A stretch of 64,000 nt of DNA from Tritrichomonas musculus (GCA_039105265.1 JAPFFF010000010.1:372001-436000); one strand, 5' to 3'. Positions 52,368 through 61,206 are shown, counted from the stretch's first letter. Numbers and translations are program-made. Notes: generated from the letters alone by a model not told the origin.

Positions 52368-52881
52368 AAGAAAAAACTAAACGGTAACTTTTTGAATGTA
52401 TGAAAATTGAATGAGTAAAAAATATAAAAAGAAAAAAGTTTATAATCGTATTATATATTAAAAATAAAAATGAAATAAAGTATTGGTGAATATATATAGA
52501 AAAATAATTGAGAGGTAAACCTCAAATTTGAAAATAAAAATTGAAAGGGATTCAGATACACACAAAAGCAAGATTATTTTTTCTATGATATTGAAAAAGC
52601 AACTCTGTAACTTATTATCCAAAACTCTGTTTTTCATATTAAAATATTAAATCTTTTAAAAAATCGAAAAATTTTCATATCCTCACAAAAACAAAGTTTG
52701 AAAAATTTTAATTGAATTATACTCAAAAAATGTTACCTTTCAATTATTTTCTATGTATTTTCACAAATACTTTATTTCATTTTTATTTTTAATATATAAT
52801 ACAATTATAAACTTTTTCTTTTTATATTTTTTACTCATTCAATTTTCATACATTCAAAAAGTTACGGTTTAGTTTTTTCTT
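52368..52881. mobile_element. Foldback element with 150-bp inverted arms
   Basis: The left arm (52,368-52,518) and right arm (52,733-52,881) are inverted copies with about six mismatches and two one-base gaps, near 95% identity. They flank a 214-base non-coding centre. Both ends read AAGAAAAAACTAAAC inward. The match stops abruptly outside the ends, so the element is bounded. No transposase is encoded. It could be a foldback or MITE-like non-autonomous DNA element, or a hairpin made by inverted duplication. I see no clear target-site duplication. A transcript would form a long double-stranded hairpin. Confidence 0.75.
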
Positions 52882-53130
52882 AAGGGCGTCCTTCTCAAAA
52901 ATGTTGTAAACTTGTCAATATTGAATAAACTCATAGAATACATCTTTCAATACTTCCAAATTATGAAAAGCTTTTATATTATTTCTTTTCAATTTAATCT
53001 TTAAAATTTTTGATTTTTCATAAATTGAACAAGGATCAATTCAGTATGCAGACATTTTCATAAGATTTCGCCAATAATTTAATTTGACTGTGCCTTTTAT
53101 TGCTCTTGGTGCCAAATAAAAGATTCAAAA
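52882..53130 (-). pseudogene. Possible short coding relic, unrecognised
   Basis: On the minus strand, 53,040-52,909 reads open for about 44 codons of amphipathic sequence (for example KAFHNLEVLKDVFYEFIQY), then one stop, then open again into the right arm of the foldback element. No start codon, motif or family is recognised. It may be a fragment of an old gene or chance. Confidence 0.2.
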
Positions 53131-53631
53131 ATTATAATTATTAACAAACAATCTTGCAATTAGAAGTTACACTCGGATTTTTGCCCATACACCATTATAC
53201 TTCTTTGATTTTTATGATTTTTGCTTGACATTTCCAGTATTCAGTATAAATATTTCAAAAGCATACTCAACTCAGCAAAATTATTTCAAATAAATGATCG
53301 CTCTATTGATTTACATCATTTTCAAATAGAATATCCATATATTTTGCCTTTGAAAATTTGAATTAGTTAGTAAAATTTTATTTTAATTCAATTTTAATAT
53401 AAAATATTGAAAATAATAAATTTGAATTGGTTCAAAACTCAGACCAAAATTGAATAAAAAAGTTCCCTTTTTTGTATTAATACATTATAAAATAACCGCC
53501 AACAAGGCCAATTATAGTTGAAAGGTGGGCCGACTTTTGAACGGCAGTTTACCTTAACATCTGGAATTCTCGCCAAAAAAAAATTTTTTTTCACTTTTTA
53601 AAACTTTTTTAAATAATTAAGAATAATCCTC
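53131..53631. other. A+T-rich DNA with a slightly G+C-richer patch
   Basis: No gene supported. Positions 53,490-53,575 are richer in G+C than the surroundings and contain GGTGGGCCGAC and GAACGGCAG. The origin of the patch is unknown. Confidence 0.4.
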
Positions 53632-54146
53632 TTAATTATTTTAATTAAATAATTATTTTAATTAATTATTTATTTTAATTAATTAATTATTTTAATTAAT
53701 TAATTATTTTAATTATTTAATTATTTTAATTATTTAATTATTTTAATTATTTATTTATTTTTATTATTTATTTATTTATTTTAATTAATTAATTATTTAT
53801 TTTAATTAATTATTTATTTTAATTAATTAATTATTTTAATTAATTAATTATTTTAATTAATTAATTATTTTAATTAATTAATTATTTTAATTAATTAATT
53901 ATTTTAATTAATTATTTATTTATTTTAATTAATTATTTTAATTAATTAATTATTTTAATTATTTATTTTAATTAATTATTTTATTTATTTATTTATTTAT
54001 TTTAATTAATTAATTATTTTTATTATTTATTTATTTATTTTAATTAATTAATTATTATAATTAATTATTCATTTTAATTATTTATTTATTTTAATTAATA
54101 ATTTATTTATTTTAATTAATAATTTATTTATTTTAATTATTTATTA
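53632..54146. repeat. A/T array of ATTTTAATTAATTAATT type (minus orientation)
   Basis: About 510 bases of 17-bp ATTTTAATTAATTAATT units mixed with shorter TTTATTTA variants. The unit is the exact reverse complement of that in the array at 51,652-51,925, so the two arrays form a large imperfect inverted pair around the foldback element and minisatellite. Confidence 0.9.
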
Positions 54147-54834
54147 GGGCTGAGCGTATTCAAACCACTTATTATAGAAAAAGCTTGTTTTTATGAATAA
54201 ATATTTTTTAGAATAAACAAAATGGAATTCCTTTCAATTAACACTTTTCGAATAACTTTTTCTCATAAGGAGTTATTGACATTTTTCAGCTTGTTATTTT
54301 TATTCAAAAAGTGGTTTAATTAAAATAAATTAAAATATAAGTAATTTTTTTTATTTCTCTATATATATTAGAGCTTTTTATAAAAAAAATTTCGATAAAA
54401 AAAGTGTGTTTTTCAATTACAAAATAACTTTTTTAAGAAAACAGTTTTTTTAATAAAAAATGTATATTTGTTTTCTGACATTTGAATTTTTATAAAAAAC
54501 AAACTTTTTCAATAAAAAACAAGTTTCATAAAAACTTTTTGAGTGTTTTGGAATCAAGTAATTTCATGAGTTTTAAATTGAAAAAAATATTACAAGATCC
54601 AAAACATGAATACATATTAAAGAAAAGTTTATATCATAATAACAGAATCTGTGCTGAAAAAACACAACATTTTCAAATGGGCCCAAATCTTCTTTTTTAT
54701 AAAAAAAAGTACTTTTTTTATTGAAAAAATAACTTCATAAAAAAGTACAAGTTTTTATAAAGAAAAAAAGTTTTATAAAAAGATTTTTTATTATTGAAAA
54801 CCTAACTTTTTTTCTCTAAATATTTTTTTTATAA
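54147..54834. other. A+T-rich DNA, no gene supported
   Basis: Rich in short A and T runs of the form CTTTTTATAAAAA on both strands. An 80-codon open frame here (54,482-54,724) has low-complexity composition and no ATG at its beginning, and is not taken as a gene. Confidence 0.45.
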
Positions 54835-55311
54835 AAAGGTCTATTATATTTAAGTAAATTATTTTTTGGAAAATAACATTTGTTTTCATGAATAAGTAAT
54901 TTTGTTTATATTAAAATAATTTTTTTTCAAAATTTTAACTTATTCTGAAAAACAGACTTATTCGGAAATAAAAAACTTATATTATGAAAAAGTGTACTTA
55001 TATCAGAAAAAGTTTGTTTTTTTGAAAAAAAAAGTTTTTCACGCGGGGCTCTATTATATTTAAATAAATTATTTTTTGGAAAATATCATTTGTTTTCATG
55101 AATAAGTAATTTTGTTTATATTAAAACAACTTATTCAGAAAAACAAACTAATTCGGAAATAAAAAACTTATACACTTTAATCAAAAACTATAATACACCT
55201 TTGGTCAAAATTGAATTAAATTTCACCTTTGGGTGTCTTATCGATTTAGATTTTAGTTTATTATGAAAAAGTGTTCTTATATCAGAAAAAATTTGTATCT
55301 TACGCGGGGTT
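54835..55311. repeat. Diverged tandem duplication of about 210 bp, second copy with an insert
   Basis: Copy 1 (about 54,835-55,046) and copy 2 (about 55,047-55,311) share TCTATTATATTTAA at the start, the block around TTTTCATGAATAAGTAATTT, CGGAAATAAAAAACTTAT, and an end reading ACGCGGGG(C/T)TCT. Copy 2 has about 87 extra bases (near 55,172-55,258) that contain ACACCTTTGG and CTTTGGGTGT as a small inverted repeat. Copy 1 lacks them, so they look like a small insertion. Confidence 0.7.
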
Positions 55312-55843
55312 CTATTTATTTCAATTAATTAATTATTTAATTATTGTAATAAATTATTTATTTATTTTAATTATTTTTTTATTTTAATTAATTAATTATT
55401 TTAATTAATTAATTATTTTAATTAATTAATTATTTTAATTATTTATTTATTTTAATTAATTATTTATTTTAATTAATTAATTATTTTATTTATTTATTTA
55501 TTTTAATTAATTATTTATTTATTTTAATTAATTATTTATTTATTTTAATTAATTATTTATTTATTTTAATTATTTATTTTAATTAATTAATTATTTTAAT
55601 TAATTAATTATTTTAATTAATTATTTACTTTAATTAATTAATTATTTTAATTAATTAATTATTTTAATTAATTATTTATTTTAATTAATTAATTATTTTA
55701 ATTAATTATTTATTTTAATTATTTATTTATTTTAATTAATTATTTATTTTAATTAATTAATTATTTTAATTAATTATTTATTTTAATTAATTATTTATTT
55801 TAATTAATTAATTATTTTAATTATTATTTTATTTAATTTTTTA
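55312..55843. repeat. A/T array of ATTTTAATTAATTAATT type (third array)
   Basis: Same 17-bp unit and orientation as the array at 53,632-54,146, with TTTATTTA interruptions. It ends just before the decayed kinase gene. Confidence 0.9.
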
Positions 55844-55889
55844 GGTATCCATTTTCCACCCAAAAAATCAAATTTTCGATGCTTAATTT

Positions 55890-56740
55890 TTAATCGTTTC
55901 CTTCATTTCTGCAATTTTTGAAAGAATAGCTTTTAGTGAAGAAATTTAAGCAGCTTTTTAATTGATGGTTTCATCTATTCTTTTAATTTTTGTATTCAAA
56001 CCATCAATCACGTACATCAGCTCTCCATTTTGGCTGTCTTAAACAGACTGTTCCTTGATTTCGCTGACGCAGGCAGAAACGCTCACTAAAAGATTGAAAG
56101 AATCATTGCTGATCACATCTGGCGCCATACATACTGCTGTTCCGACGTTTGCCATTGATGTGGCCATGGGGTGGAGGGGGTCAAAAATTTTGACAGGCTA
56201 AAATCTGTAATTCGAGGACGAAAGTCTGAATCAAGGAGAATGTTCTCTGGTTTTAGATCACGATGAACGACACATCGATTATGAAATAACTTCATCCCTC
56301 TGGCAATGTCAACAAGGATGATTTGGCGATTTGTTTTATCATAATTTGATGGTAAAAGACTTTTGGATTCAAAATCAATTAAATTTGCTAGGAATCTTTT
56401 TTGTGCAATCCATAAGTATCGCGACATTCTTGTTGCCGCTGAAGTCAATATATGAAAATCCTCGAAATTGAATAATGGCAAGGTGCGAAATTTGAACTAA
56501 AATACGAACTTATTGTGATATAAAAAGTTTATTTTGCGATTTATTTGTAATGAAGCTGGGTTTGGCAGCATATTATTTCCCATTTTTCGTGTTCCTAACT
56601 AGATTGAGAGCGTTAAAACAGCCGGTGTTGATATTTCGAATAATTTCATAGTCATTTGAGTCAATCAAATAATTTTCACTTGATTTTTTAGCTCTGGGCT
56701 TTATCTCGCAAAATTTTATGAATTTAAAAAGTTCCATTTC
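55890..56740 (-). pseudogene. Broken Ser/Thr protein kinase (TKL-like)
   Basis: Minus strand. From an ATG at 56,737: DYEIIRNINTGCFNALNLV, a degenerate glycine loop; then a stop directly before YAAK, the VAIK-type lysine motif (56,561-56,575); then frame changes; then the HRDLKPEN catalytic loop (about 56,250-56,272), TDFS in place of DFG, and in another frame GTAVCMAPD, a worn GTxxYMAPE activation-segment end (near 56,125). At least two stops and two frame changes are present. After the APE-like motif, kinase subdomains IX-XI are not found. The frame runs into a helical tail (for example SLKAILSKIAEMKETIKN) that ends near 55,890, so an internal deletion is likely. The HRDLKPENILLDSDFRPRIT string fits large trichomonad kinase families. 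This is a dead copy of a multi-gene host family. Confidence 0.8.
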
Positions 56741-56779
56741 TTGAAAAAGAGATTTATCTTGGTATTATTTCTTTTTTAG

Positions 56780-57200
56780 CCAGAACAAAACTCATATTAT
56801 GAATGAATATTTTGCAATGTCTTTTAACTAATGATGGAATTTCTATTTGATTTAATGAAGAACTTATTTCAAAAGAATTCAATATGTTACATAAATTATC
56901 ATTATTTATACAATAAATATATAAACATTGATAATCATAAATTATTTAAGAGAGCTTTAAATGTACAATAGTTGCCTCAATCAGATCTAAAATAAAAATT
57001 GTTTGATTTCAATTTCAAACTTTAGAAATAAACTTCGAAGTTTTGTCACATTTTAAATTGGAAATATGATTAATATTTTATTTTGGGTATAATATCATAG
57101 TATTTATTTAATAGTCGAAATAAAAATTTTTAAAAACTTTTTATTAAAGCTCATTCAAAAAATTCTTTAGGTAAAGATCAAATCTTTTTTCAATTTTTAT
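56780..57200. other. A+T-rich spacer between kinase and Hsp70 pseudogenes
   Basis: Nothing firmly supported. On the minus strand, 56,900-56,770 reads open for about 40 codons upstream of the kinase and could be its decayed N-terminal extension. Confidence 0.4.
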
Positions 57201-57225
57201 TAGTTAATTTATTACAAGGATAGAA

Positions 57226-58528
57226 GCAATTAGGAAAGATCTAGGAACATCATTTACACGTGCTGGTATAATATCATAAAGGTAAATATGAACTAATAAT
57301 GAATGATCACAGAAAAGCAGAAACACCAACATTTGTTTCTAATACAGACACAAAACTTCTTATTGGAGATGAAACTCTACAAAAACTCATCAGCAATCCT
57401 TCCAATACGATTTTTTACATCAAAATCATTGGCTGTTCTTATCATGATCCACTTATTCAAATTTTTTTTTCAAATTTGGCCTTTAAAAATTGTTCCAGAT
57501 GAATCAGATCAATTTCAAATTGAAGTTTGTTGGAAAGGAGAAACGAAACGTCTTTCTCCAGAAGAAATTGTAGCAACAATCCTTCAAAAAATGAAAGAAA
57601 ATGCAGAAAAAGATCATAAATATGAGTTACAGATGCTGCCATTACAGTTCCAAGCTCATTTAACAACAAACAAAGACAATCAATGATTGATACATCACAA
57701 ATTGCTGCTTTGATTCATTGGCAGCAGCTTGTGATTAAGATGATGAGACAAAAGCTCAAATTTTTGATTTGGGAGGTGGCACATTTGATGTTTCAATTTC
57801 TACCATTGATAATGGCTACTTTGAAACTGTTGCAACTTTAAGTGCACAAAATTTAGGTGGTGAAGATTTCAACGACCAAATAATGCGTCAATCTGTGACC
57901 AAATTCAATGAAGAATATAAATGTGATGTTCGAAAGTCATCAAGTGCAATGATGAAGCTTTAGCTGAATTATTTAGTAACAATTTCAATTGAATCACTTT
58001 TTGAAGGACATGATTAGAACATTTAACTAATTGGAAATTCGGCTAAAATTTCGAGGTTTTAAAGATGTCTTGAAAAATTCTTCAACAAAAGAGTTCTCTT
58101 TAATTTGTATGGACAAGAAAATGGCTATGCATGACACTTCTTTTTATTCAATGGATATTGAAAGATTGAAAGAATCATCTGATGATATTTGCACTTGATT
58201 ATTGGACATTTATCTTCATTCAATCGGATTGATGAATGAGGATAAATTGATGATTGCTCAGAAAATCTTTCATTAAAAGCATATTTCAATTAAATTGCTC
58301 AATAATTGAATTTGATTTTTTTGAAGGTGAAAATAAAAGAGCAAGAATATTGATTGTAATATGCTATGTTCCACCAGTACCAAGAGGCGTCCCTAAAATC
58401 GAAGTCTTAACTGTGAATGTAAAAAGAACTATTGATGGTAAAGAAATTGAAGAACTGAAATGCGAGTTTAAAACTTACAATTTGTCTGATGATGCAATTA
58501 GACTGTTGATTGCAAATGCTGAAAAGTA

Positions 58529-58563
<35 letters not shown>

Positions 58564-58620
58564 AATGCGAATTGAAAAAGTTTAGAAAATCATAAAATGT
58601 CTGAAGAACCGAAAAACACA
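57226..58620 (+). pseudogene. Broken Hsp70 (DnaK-family chaperone) copy
   Basis: Family landmarks appear in order but in changing frames: DLGTSFTRAG (phosphate 1, near 57,240), NDHRKAETPTFVS (57,305), IIGCSYHD, LSPEEIVATILQKMKENAEK (57,560), ITVPSSFNNKQRQSMID (57,630-57,685), FDLGGGTFDVSI (phosphate 2, 57,763-57,798), LGGEDFND (57,855), SIESLFEGHD (57,988), VPPVPRGVPKIEV (58,369-58,407) and SDDAIRLLIANAEKYK (58,488-58,530). About 1.4 kb remains where a normal Hsp70 needs about 1.9 kb, so parts of the ATPase domain and most of the substrate-binding beta domain are lost. Several stops and frame changes are present. A 32-base A run (58,530-58,561) follows AEKYK. Lid-like sequence (MRIEKV) seems to resume after it, so the run looks like an internal expansion, not a poly(A) tail. 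Confidence 0.9.
58530..58561. repeat. 32-base A run inside the Hsp70 pseudogene
   Basis: An unbroken run of 32 A, where functional Hsp70 has an acidic/basic lid segment after NAEKY. It has the same length as the A run at 50,553-50,584, probably by chance. Confidence 0.9.
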
Positions 58621-58987
58621 ATTTTGAATAAAAAATTTATCTAAAAATGTGATTTATTAAATGTTTTGCAGAAAAAGAGATAATTTCAAATATATCAATT
58701 TCCAAATTCAATAATAAACAATGAAATATTGCATCATACGAACAAAAAATCTTTCATAAAACTCATACAAAGTAATAAAATTGATATAAATCTTGATGGT
58801 GCTTGTTAACAGATCATAGGTTCAAAAAATAAGAAGTATCTATTTTTTATAAATCTCAATTGAAGTAAATGAGACTAGTTTTTTATTTTAAATATTTTAA
58901 ATACTTAATATATTAAAGTTCATATACATATTCAATCTTAATATAATTATATTTTGAGTTAGAGAAAATAATAACAAAAAATTGTTC
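58621..58987. other. A+T-rich spacer, no gene seen
   Basis: Between the Hsp70 remnant and the 3' end of the minus-strand GTPase gene. No coding potential or RNA structure that I can support. Confidence 0.5.
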
Positions 58988-58991
58988 TTTA
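58988..58991 (-). terminator. TAAA poly(A) signal overlapping the GTPase stop codon
   Basis: The stop codon reads TAAA. In trichomonads UAAA at or near the stop is the known polyadenylation signal. The coiled-coil gene ending at 61,157 has the same arrangement. Confidence 0.4.
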
Positions 58992-59537
58992 CTCAATAAA
59001 ACATTCCTTAATATCCTCTACATTATCTTTATCTAAGTGTTCACGACGTAAAATATTTTCGGCAACAAAATTAAAAATATTTTCAACATTTTCTCCTGTT
59101 TCAGTTGAAGTTTCGAAAACAGTACAATTAAATTCAGATTCTATTTGTTTGTATTGCTCAACTGGAACAAAAGTTCCCGTATTTTCTGATGATCGCAAAT
59201 GGCCTTTGTTTGCAGCAATTGCTACAACTATTTTGTTGCCAATGGAACTTTTATTTTTGGTAAAAAGTTTTTTTAATTCTTCAAATGATTCAGGTTTGTC
59301 AATATCAAATACTAAGATAATTCCTTGAATTGACTTCAAATTTTCTGCGGTCAAATTAGTTATTTCCAAATCTATGATATTTAATATGACATCATGCCCA
59401 AACAGCTGTATTTCTCTTGTTGAAATCGTTTGAGCATCAATTTGATGTGAAAACCCATTAATATATATACGAGATAAATCATTTTTATCTGAACCTTTAA
59501 CTCCAATAACAGCTATATTCAGTTTGACAATAGTCAT
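58989..59537 (-). CDS. Degenerate Ras/Rab-like small GTPase
   Basis: 182 residues, the usual length of a Ras-superfamily G domain, in one intact frame. The fold is recognisable from IAVIGVKGSDKN (residues 8-19, P-loop region), GIILVFDIDKPESFEELKK (72-90), VAIAANK (105-111) and FETSTETGENVENIF (141-155, compare Rab FETSAKTGENV). Nucleotide-binding residues are worn: the P-loop keeps Gly12, Gly15 and Lys18 but has Asp17 for the usual Gly and Asn19 for Ser/Thr; DxxG reads DLEI (56-59); NKxD reads NKGH (110-113). It may therefore bind GTP weakly or not at all, like known pseudoGTPases. The last four residues are CFIE, a weak CaaX-like ending, and the double Cys of Rabs is absent. The start is supported by an initiator-like motif 16 nt upstream. 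Trichomonads have large Rab/Ras families, and this looks like a diverged member. Confidence 0.8.
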   Translation of the reverse strand: MTIVKLNIAVIGVKGSDKNDLSRIYINGFSHQIDAQTISTREIQLFGHDVILNIIDLEITNLTAENLKSIQGIILVFDIDKPESFEELKKLFTKNKSSIGNKIVVAIAANKGHLRSSENTGTFVPVEQYKQIESEFNCTVFETSTETGENVENIFNFVAENILRREHLDKDNVEDIKECFIE

Positions 59538-59551
59538 CTAACAAATATTAT

Positions 59552-59556
59552 AATGA
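59552..59556 (-). promoter_or_regulatory. Initiator-like motif of the GTPase gene
   Basis: On the minus strand TCATT fits TCA(+1)-Y-T/A. The A at 59,554 would give a leader of 16-17 nt before the ATG at 59,537. Confidence 0.4.
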
Positions 59557-59879
59557 AATAAAAATCAGTTTCAATTCAGAAAAATTATCAATTATATATA
59601 CATAAATATCTCATTAAGATAATAATAAAATATGTTTTTATTACATTAAATTATGTAATTAATGTTATTACAATAAAATTAATTTATATAATATAATTTT
59701 GAAAATATATTATAAAGATAATCTTTTTTTTTTTTTTTTGTTACAACGCTAAATTCTCAATCTTTCAATAATTGAATAGTTATTCAAAAAAAGCAATCAA
59801 TTAAAATCTTATCGGTTGAAATTTATTATATGTTCATTTTTAGTAGTTATATATTTGCCACGATTTTTGCACTTCGTTC
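59557..59879. other. A+T-rich upstream region, no gene seen
   Basis: Contains a run of T near 59,727-59,740 and otherwise A/T-rich DNA upstream of the GTPase gene. Nothing further supported. Confidence 0.45.
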
Positions 59880-60015
59880 AAAAACCGCGTCAAATATTTC
59901 CCATCCGCGACCCCAGCCCCGCCCTGTCAGGTATGATCCCCCACTCCCATTAATGATCTTCCACTGGGCTGCTCTCAGGATTCCTCTCAACGCTCTGCTA
60001 GGAAGGAGGTCCCGT
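59880..60015. other. G+C-rich island of unknown origin
   Basis: The first 60 bases are more than half G+C by count (34 of 60), against roughly a quarter in the flanks. The contrast is abrupt. Both strands stay open across it (minus 60,029-59,847; plus 59,830-60,150), but neither translation matches a family I know. The minus reading has GRGWGRGWEIFDAVFERS. It could be an imported fragment, the edge of a mobile element or a conserved RNA. It lies just outside the three-gene cluster. Confidence 0.5.
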
Positions 60016-60066
60016 ATCGTTAATATCAAAAAAGATATAGAAAAAGTTGTTAATTGTGTGGTTTAC

Positions 60067-60558
60067 TTAAAGGCATTCTTTCCAATCGTTTGCATGGCAT
60101 TCAATTGGATAGTATATCCATCTTGTGTAAAATCCTATTCTAATAAATAAATGCTCTGCATATGAATCTAAAAATTGGTTCATTCCTCTTTGAGGATCCA
60201 TTAGGGTCCAATCAATTGTGGCATTTGGGAAAAATTGAAAGAATCTGGTAGAAATGCTCGTAAAAAGATTTTCATCGAAATTGAATTTACATTTGACTAT
60301 ATCAAGGGTTGTTTCAAACAATTTTTGTCGAATTTCTATGCATTTGTGAAGTTCACGATAATAATTTCTGACAAATGCTTGCTTTGGGCCAATATTGAAT
60401 GGTGAATCTTGTGCAGTAACAATTTTACATAAACTCTGGTACATATAGTCATCTTCATTTAAATCTAAATCTTCTGGGTGTTTATTGATAAGATCTGATA
60501 GGTTCTCTATTGGATAGTTCTCTGTAGGCTCTACGTTGCACTCGGAGATGGCGAACAT
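60067..60558 (-). CDS. Unrecognised 163-residue protein (cluster gene 1)
   Basis: No family recognised. The frame is open from an ATG at 60,597 (176 residues), but the start at 60,558 (163 residues, MFAISECNVEPTENYP) is preferred. It lies exactly 10 nt after the A of a TCATT initiator-like motif inside a 16-bp element shared with the divergent neighbour, whose ATG has the same spacing. With the upstream ATG the protein would begin with a signal-like hydrophobic stretch, but that peptide is largely the shared promoter element read as codons. The protein is acidic at its N-terminus (LDLNEDDY) and rich in Phe, Tyr and Trp in its second half. TAAG at the stop is followed by TAAA. It is the divergent partner of the coiled-coil gene 188 bp away, so the two are probably co-regulated. 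It may belong to a larger element. Confidence 0.55.
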   Translation of the reverse strand: MFAISECNVEPTENYPIENLSDLINKHPEDLDLNEDDYMYQSLCKIVTAQDSPFNIGPKQAFVRNYYRELHKCIEIRQKLFETTLDIVKCKFNFDENLFTSISTRFFQFFPNATIDWTLMDPQRGMNQFLDSYAEHLFIRIGFYTRWIYYPIECHANDWKECL

Positions 60559-60562
60559 AAGT

Positions 60563-60578
60563 AAAAATGATGTGATGA
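60563..60578 (-). promoter_or_regulatory. Shared promoter element, copy driving cluster gene 1
   Basis: On the minus strand TCATCACATCATTTTT, with the initiator-like TCATT at its 3' end and the putative +1 A at 60,568, 10 nt before the ATG at 60,558. It matches the element at 60,727-60,743 at all but one of 16 positions. Confidence 0.6.
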
Positions 60579-60620
60579 GGTGAGCACGAAAAATCATATT
60601 TTTTTATTTGGGTCCCTCAT

Positions 60621-60698
60621 GGGGTGCCCTAGGTGTTGCAGGGATGGAGACCGTTTTGTTGCAGGGGTGCCCTCTAAGATTTGGGGTGGAGACCGTTT
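60621..60698. repeat. Two direct repeats between the divergent genes
   Basis: GGGGTGCCCT followed by TGGAGACCGTTT occurs twice (60,621-60,656 and 60,664-60,698), about 43 bp apart. The stretch is G-rich compared with everything around it and lies in the 188-bp gap between the two shared promoter elements. It could be a regulatory site or the footprint of an element boundary. Confidence 0.6.
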
Positions 60699-60726
60699 AC
60701 CAAAAATCTAATTTTTTCGCGAGAGG

Positions 60727-60743
60727 TCATCACATCACTTTTT
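60727..60743 (+). promoter_or_regulatory. Shared promoter element, copy driving cluster gene 2
   Basis: TCATCACATCACTTTTT, with initiator-like TCACT and a putative +1 A at 60,737, 10 nt before the ATG at 60,747. The spacing is the same as in the copy at 60,563-60,578, which lies in the opposite orientation. Confidence 0.6.
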
Positions 60744-60746
60744 TTC

Positions 60747-61157
60747 ATGTACAGCAGGAAGCAAGATAAGCAAAGTCTTAAGGTGTTCAGAAAGACAGTA
60801 CGCAGCTTTATTTATGATACAACAAGGTTATTGGAATTAGCTGATTCATTAAACGACGACATGAAAACAATCGAAAAACTGGAATCAGAAAATCGAAGGC
60901 TCACTGAACAAAACGGCTATATAAATTCTGAAATTGGGAAAAATTCAATGTCCGATCCAAGATGGGAAATGATTGTTGAAAATGAGCTTAAAATTGATAA
61001 AAATCAAGATAAATTGGACGATTTGAAAAAAGAAGAAGAAAAAAAGAAACTCCAATTGGAAACAAAAGCACAAGTATTGAATCAATTTGTCGATGAGTTA
61101 CGAGATTGCTTCGTTGACCCACTAAATTTGGGGGAACCAGAATATTCAGATGAATAA
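60747..61157 (+). CDS. Unrecognised 136-residue coiled-coil protein (cluster gene 2)
   Basis: The ATG at 60,747 is chosen because of the promoter element 10 nt upstream. The frame is open further upstream, but there only without an ATG. The N-terminus is basic (YSRKQDKQSLKVFRKTVR). The middle, from about residue 30 to 115, is strongly charged and heptad-like (KTIEKLESENRRLTEQN, then KIDKNQDKLDDLKKEEEKKK), so a coiled coil is likely, with an acidic C-terminus (EPEYSDE). No enzyme motif. The stop codon is TAAA. The large gene downstream begins 49 bp later on the same strand. A structural or scaffolding role is a guess from composition only. Confidence 0.6.
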   Translation: MYSRKQDKQSLKVFRKTVRSFIYDTTRLLELADSLNDDMKTIEKLESENRRLTEQNGYINSEIGKNSMSDPRWEMIVENELKIDKNQDKLDDLKKEEEKKKLQLETKAQVLNQFVDELRDCFVDPLNLGEPEYSDE

Positions 61158-61206
61158 ACCACTTAATTTTAACTATTTGTTGTTTTATGTTTATTTTTAT
61201 TGAAAA

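Noticed and set aside
54482-54724. 80-codon plus-strand frame
   Set aside because: Does not begin with ATG and is dominated by Lys, Phe and Asn as expected from A/T-rich DNA; no motif.
59830-60150. 106-codon plus-strand frame over the G+C island
   Set aside because: Overlaps the 3' end of cluster gene 1 on the other strand and has no recognisable sequence; kept only as a compositional observation.
60558-60597. Signal peptide on cluster gene 1 from the upstream ATG
   Set aside because: The hydrophobic stretch is largely the shared promoter element read as codons; the same DNA before gene 2 gives a similar peptide (ITSLFFM), so the downstream ATG is preferred.
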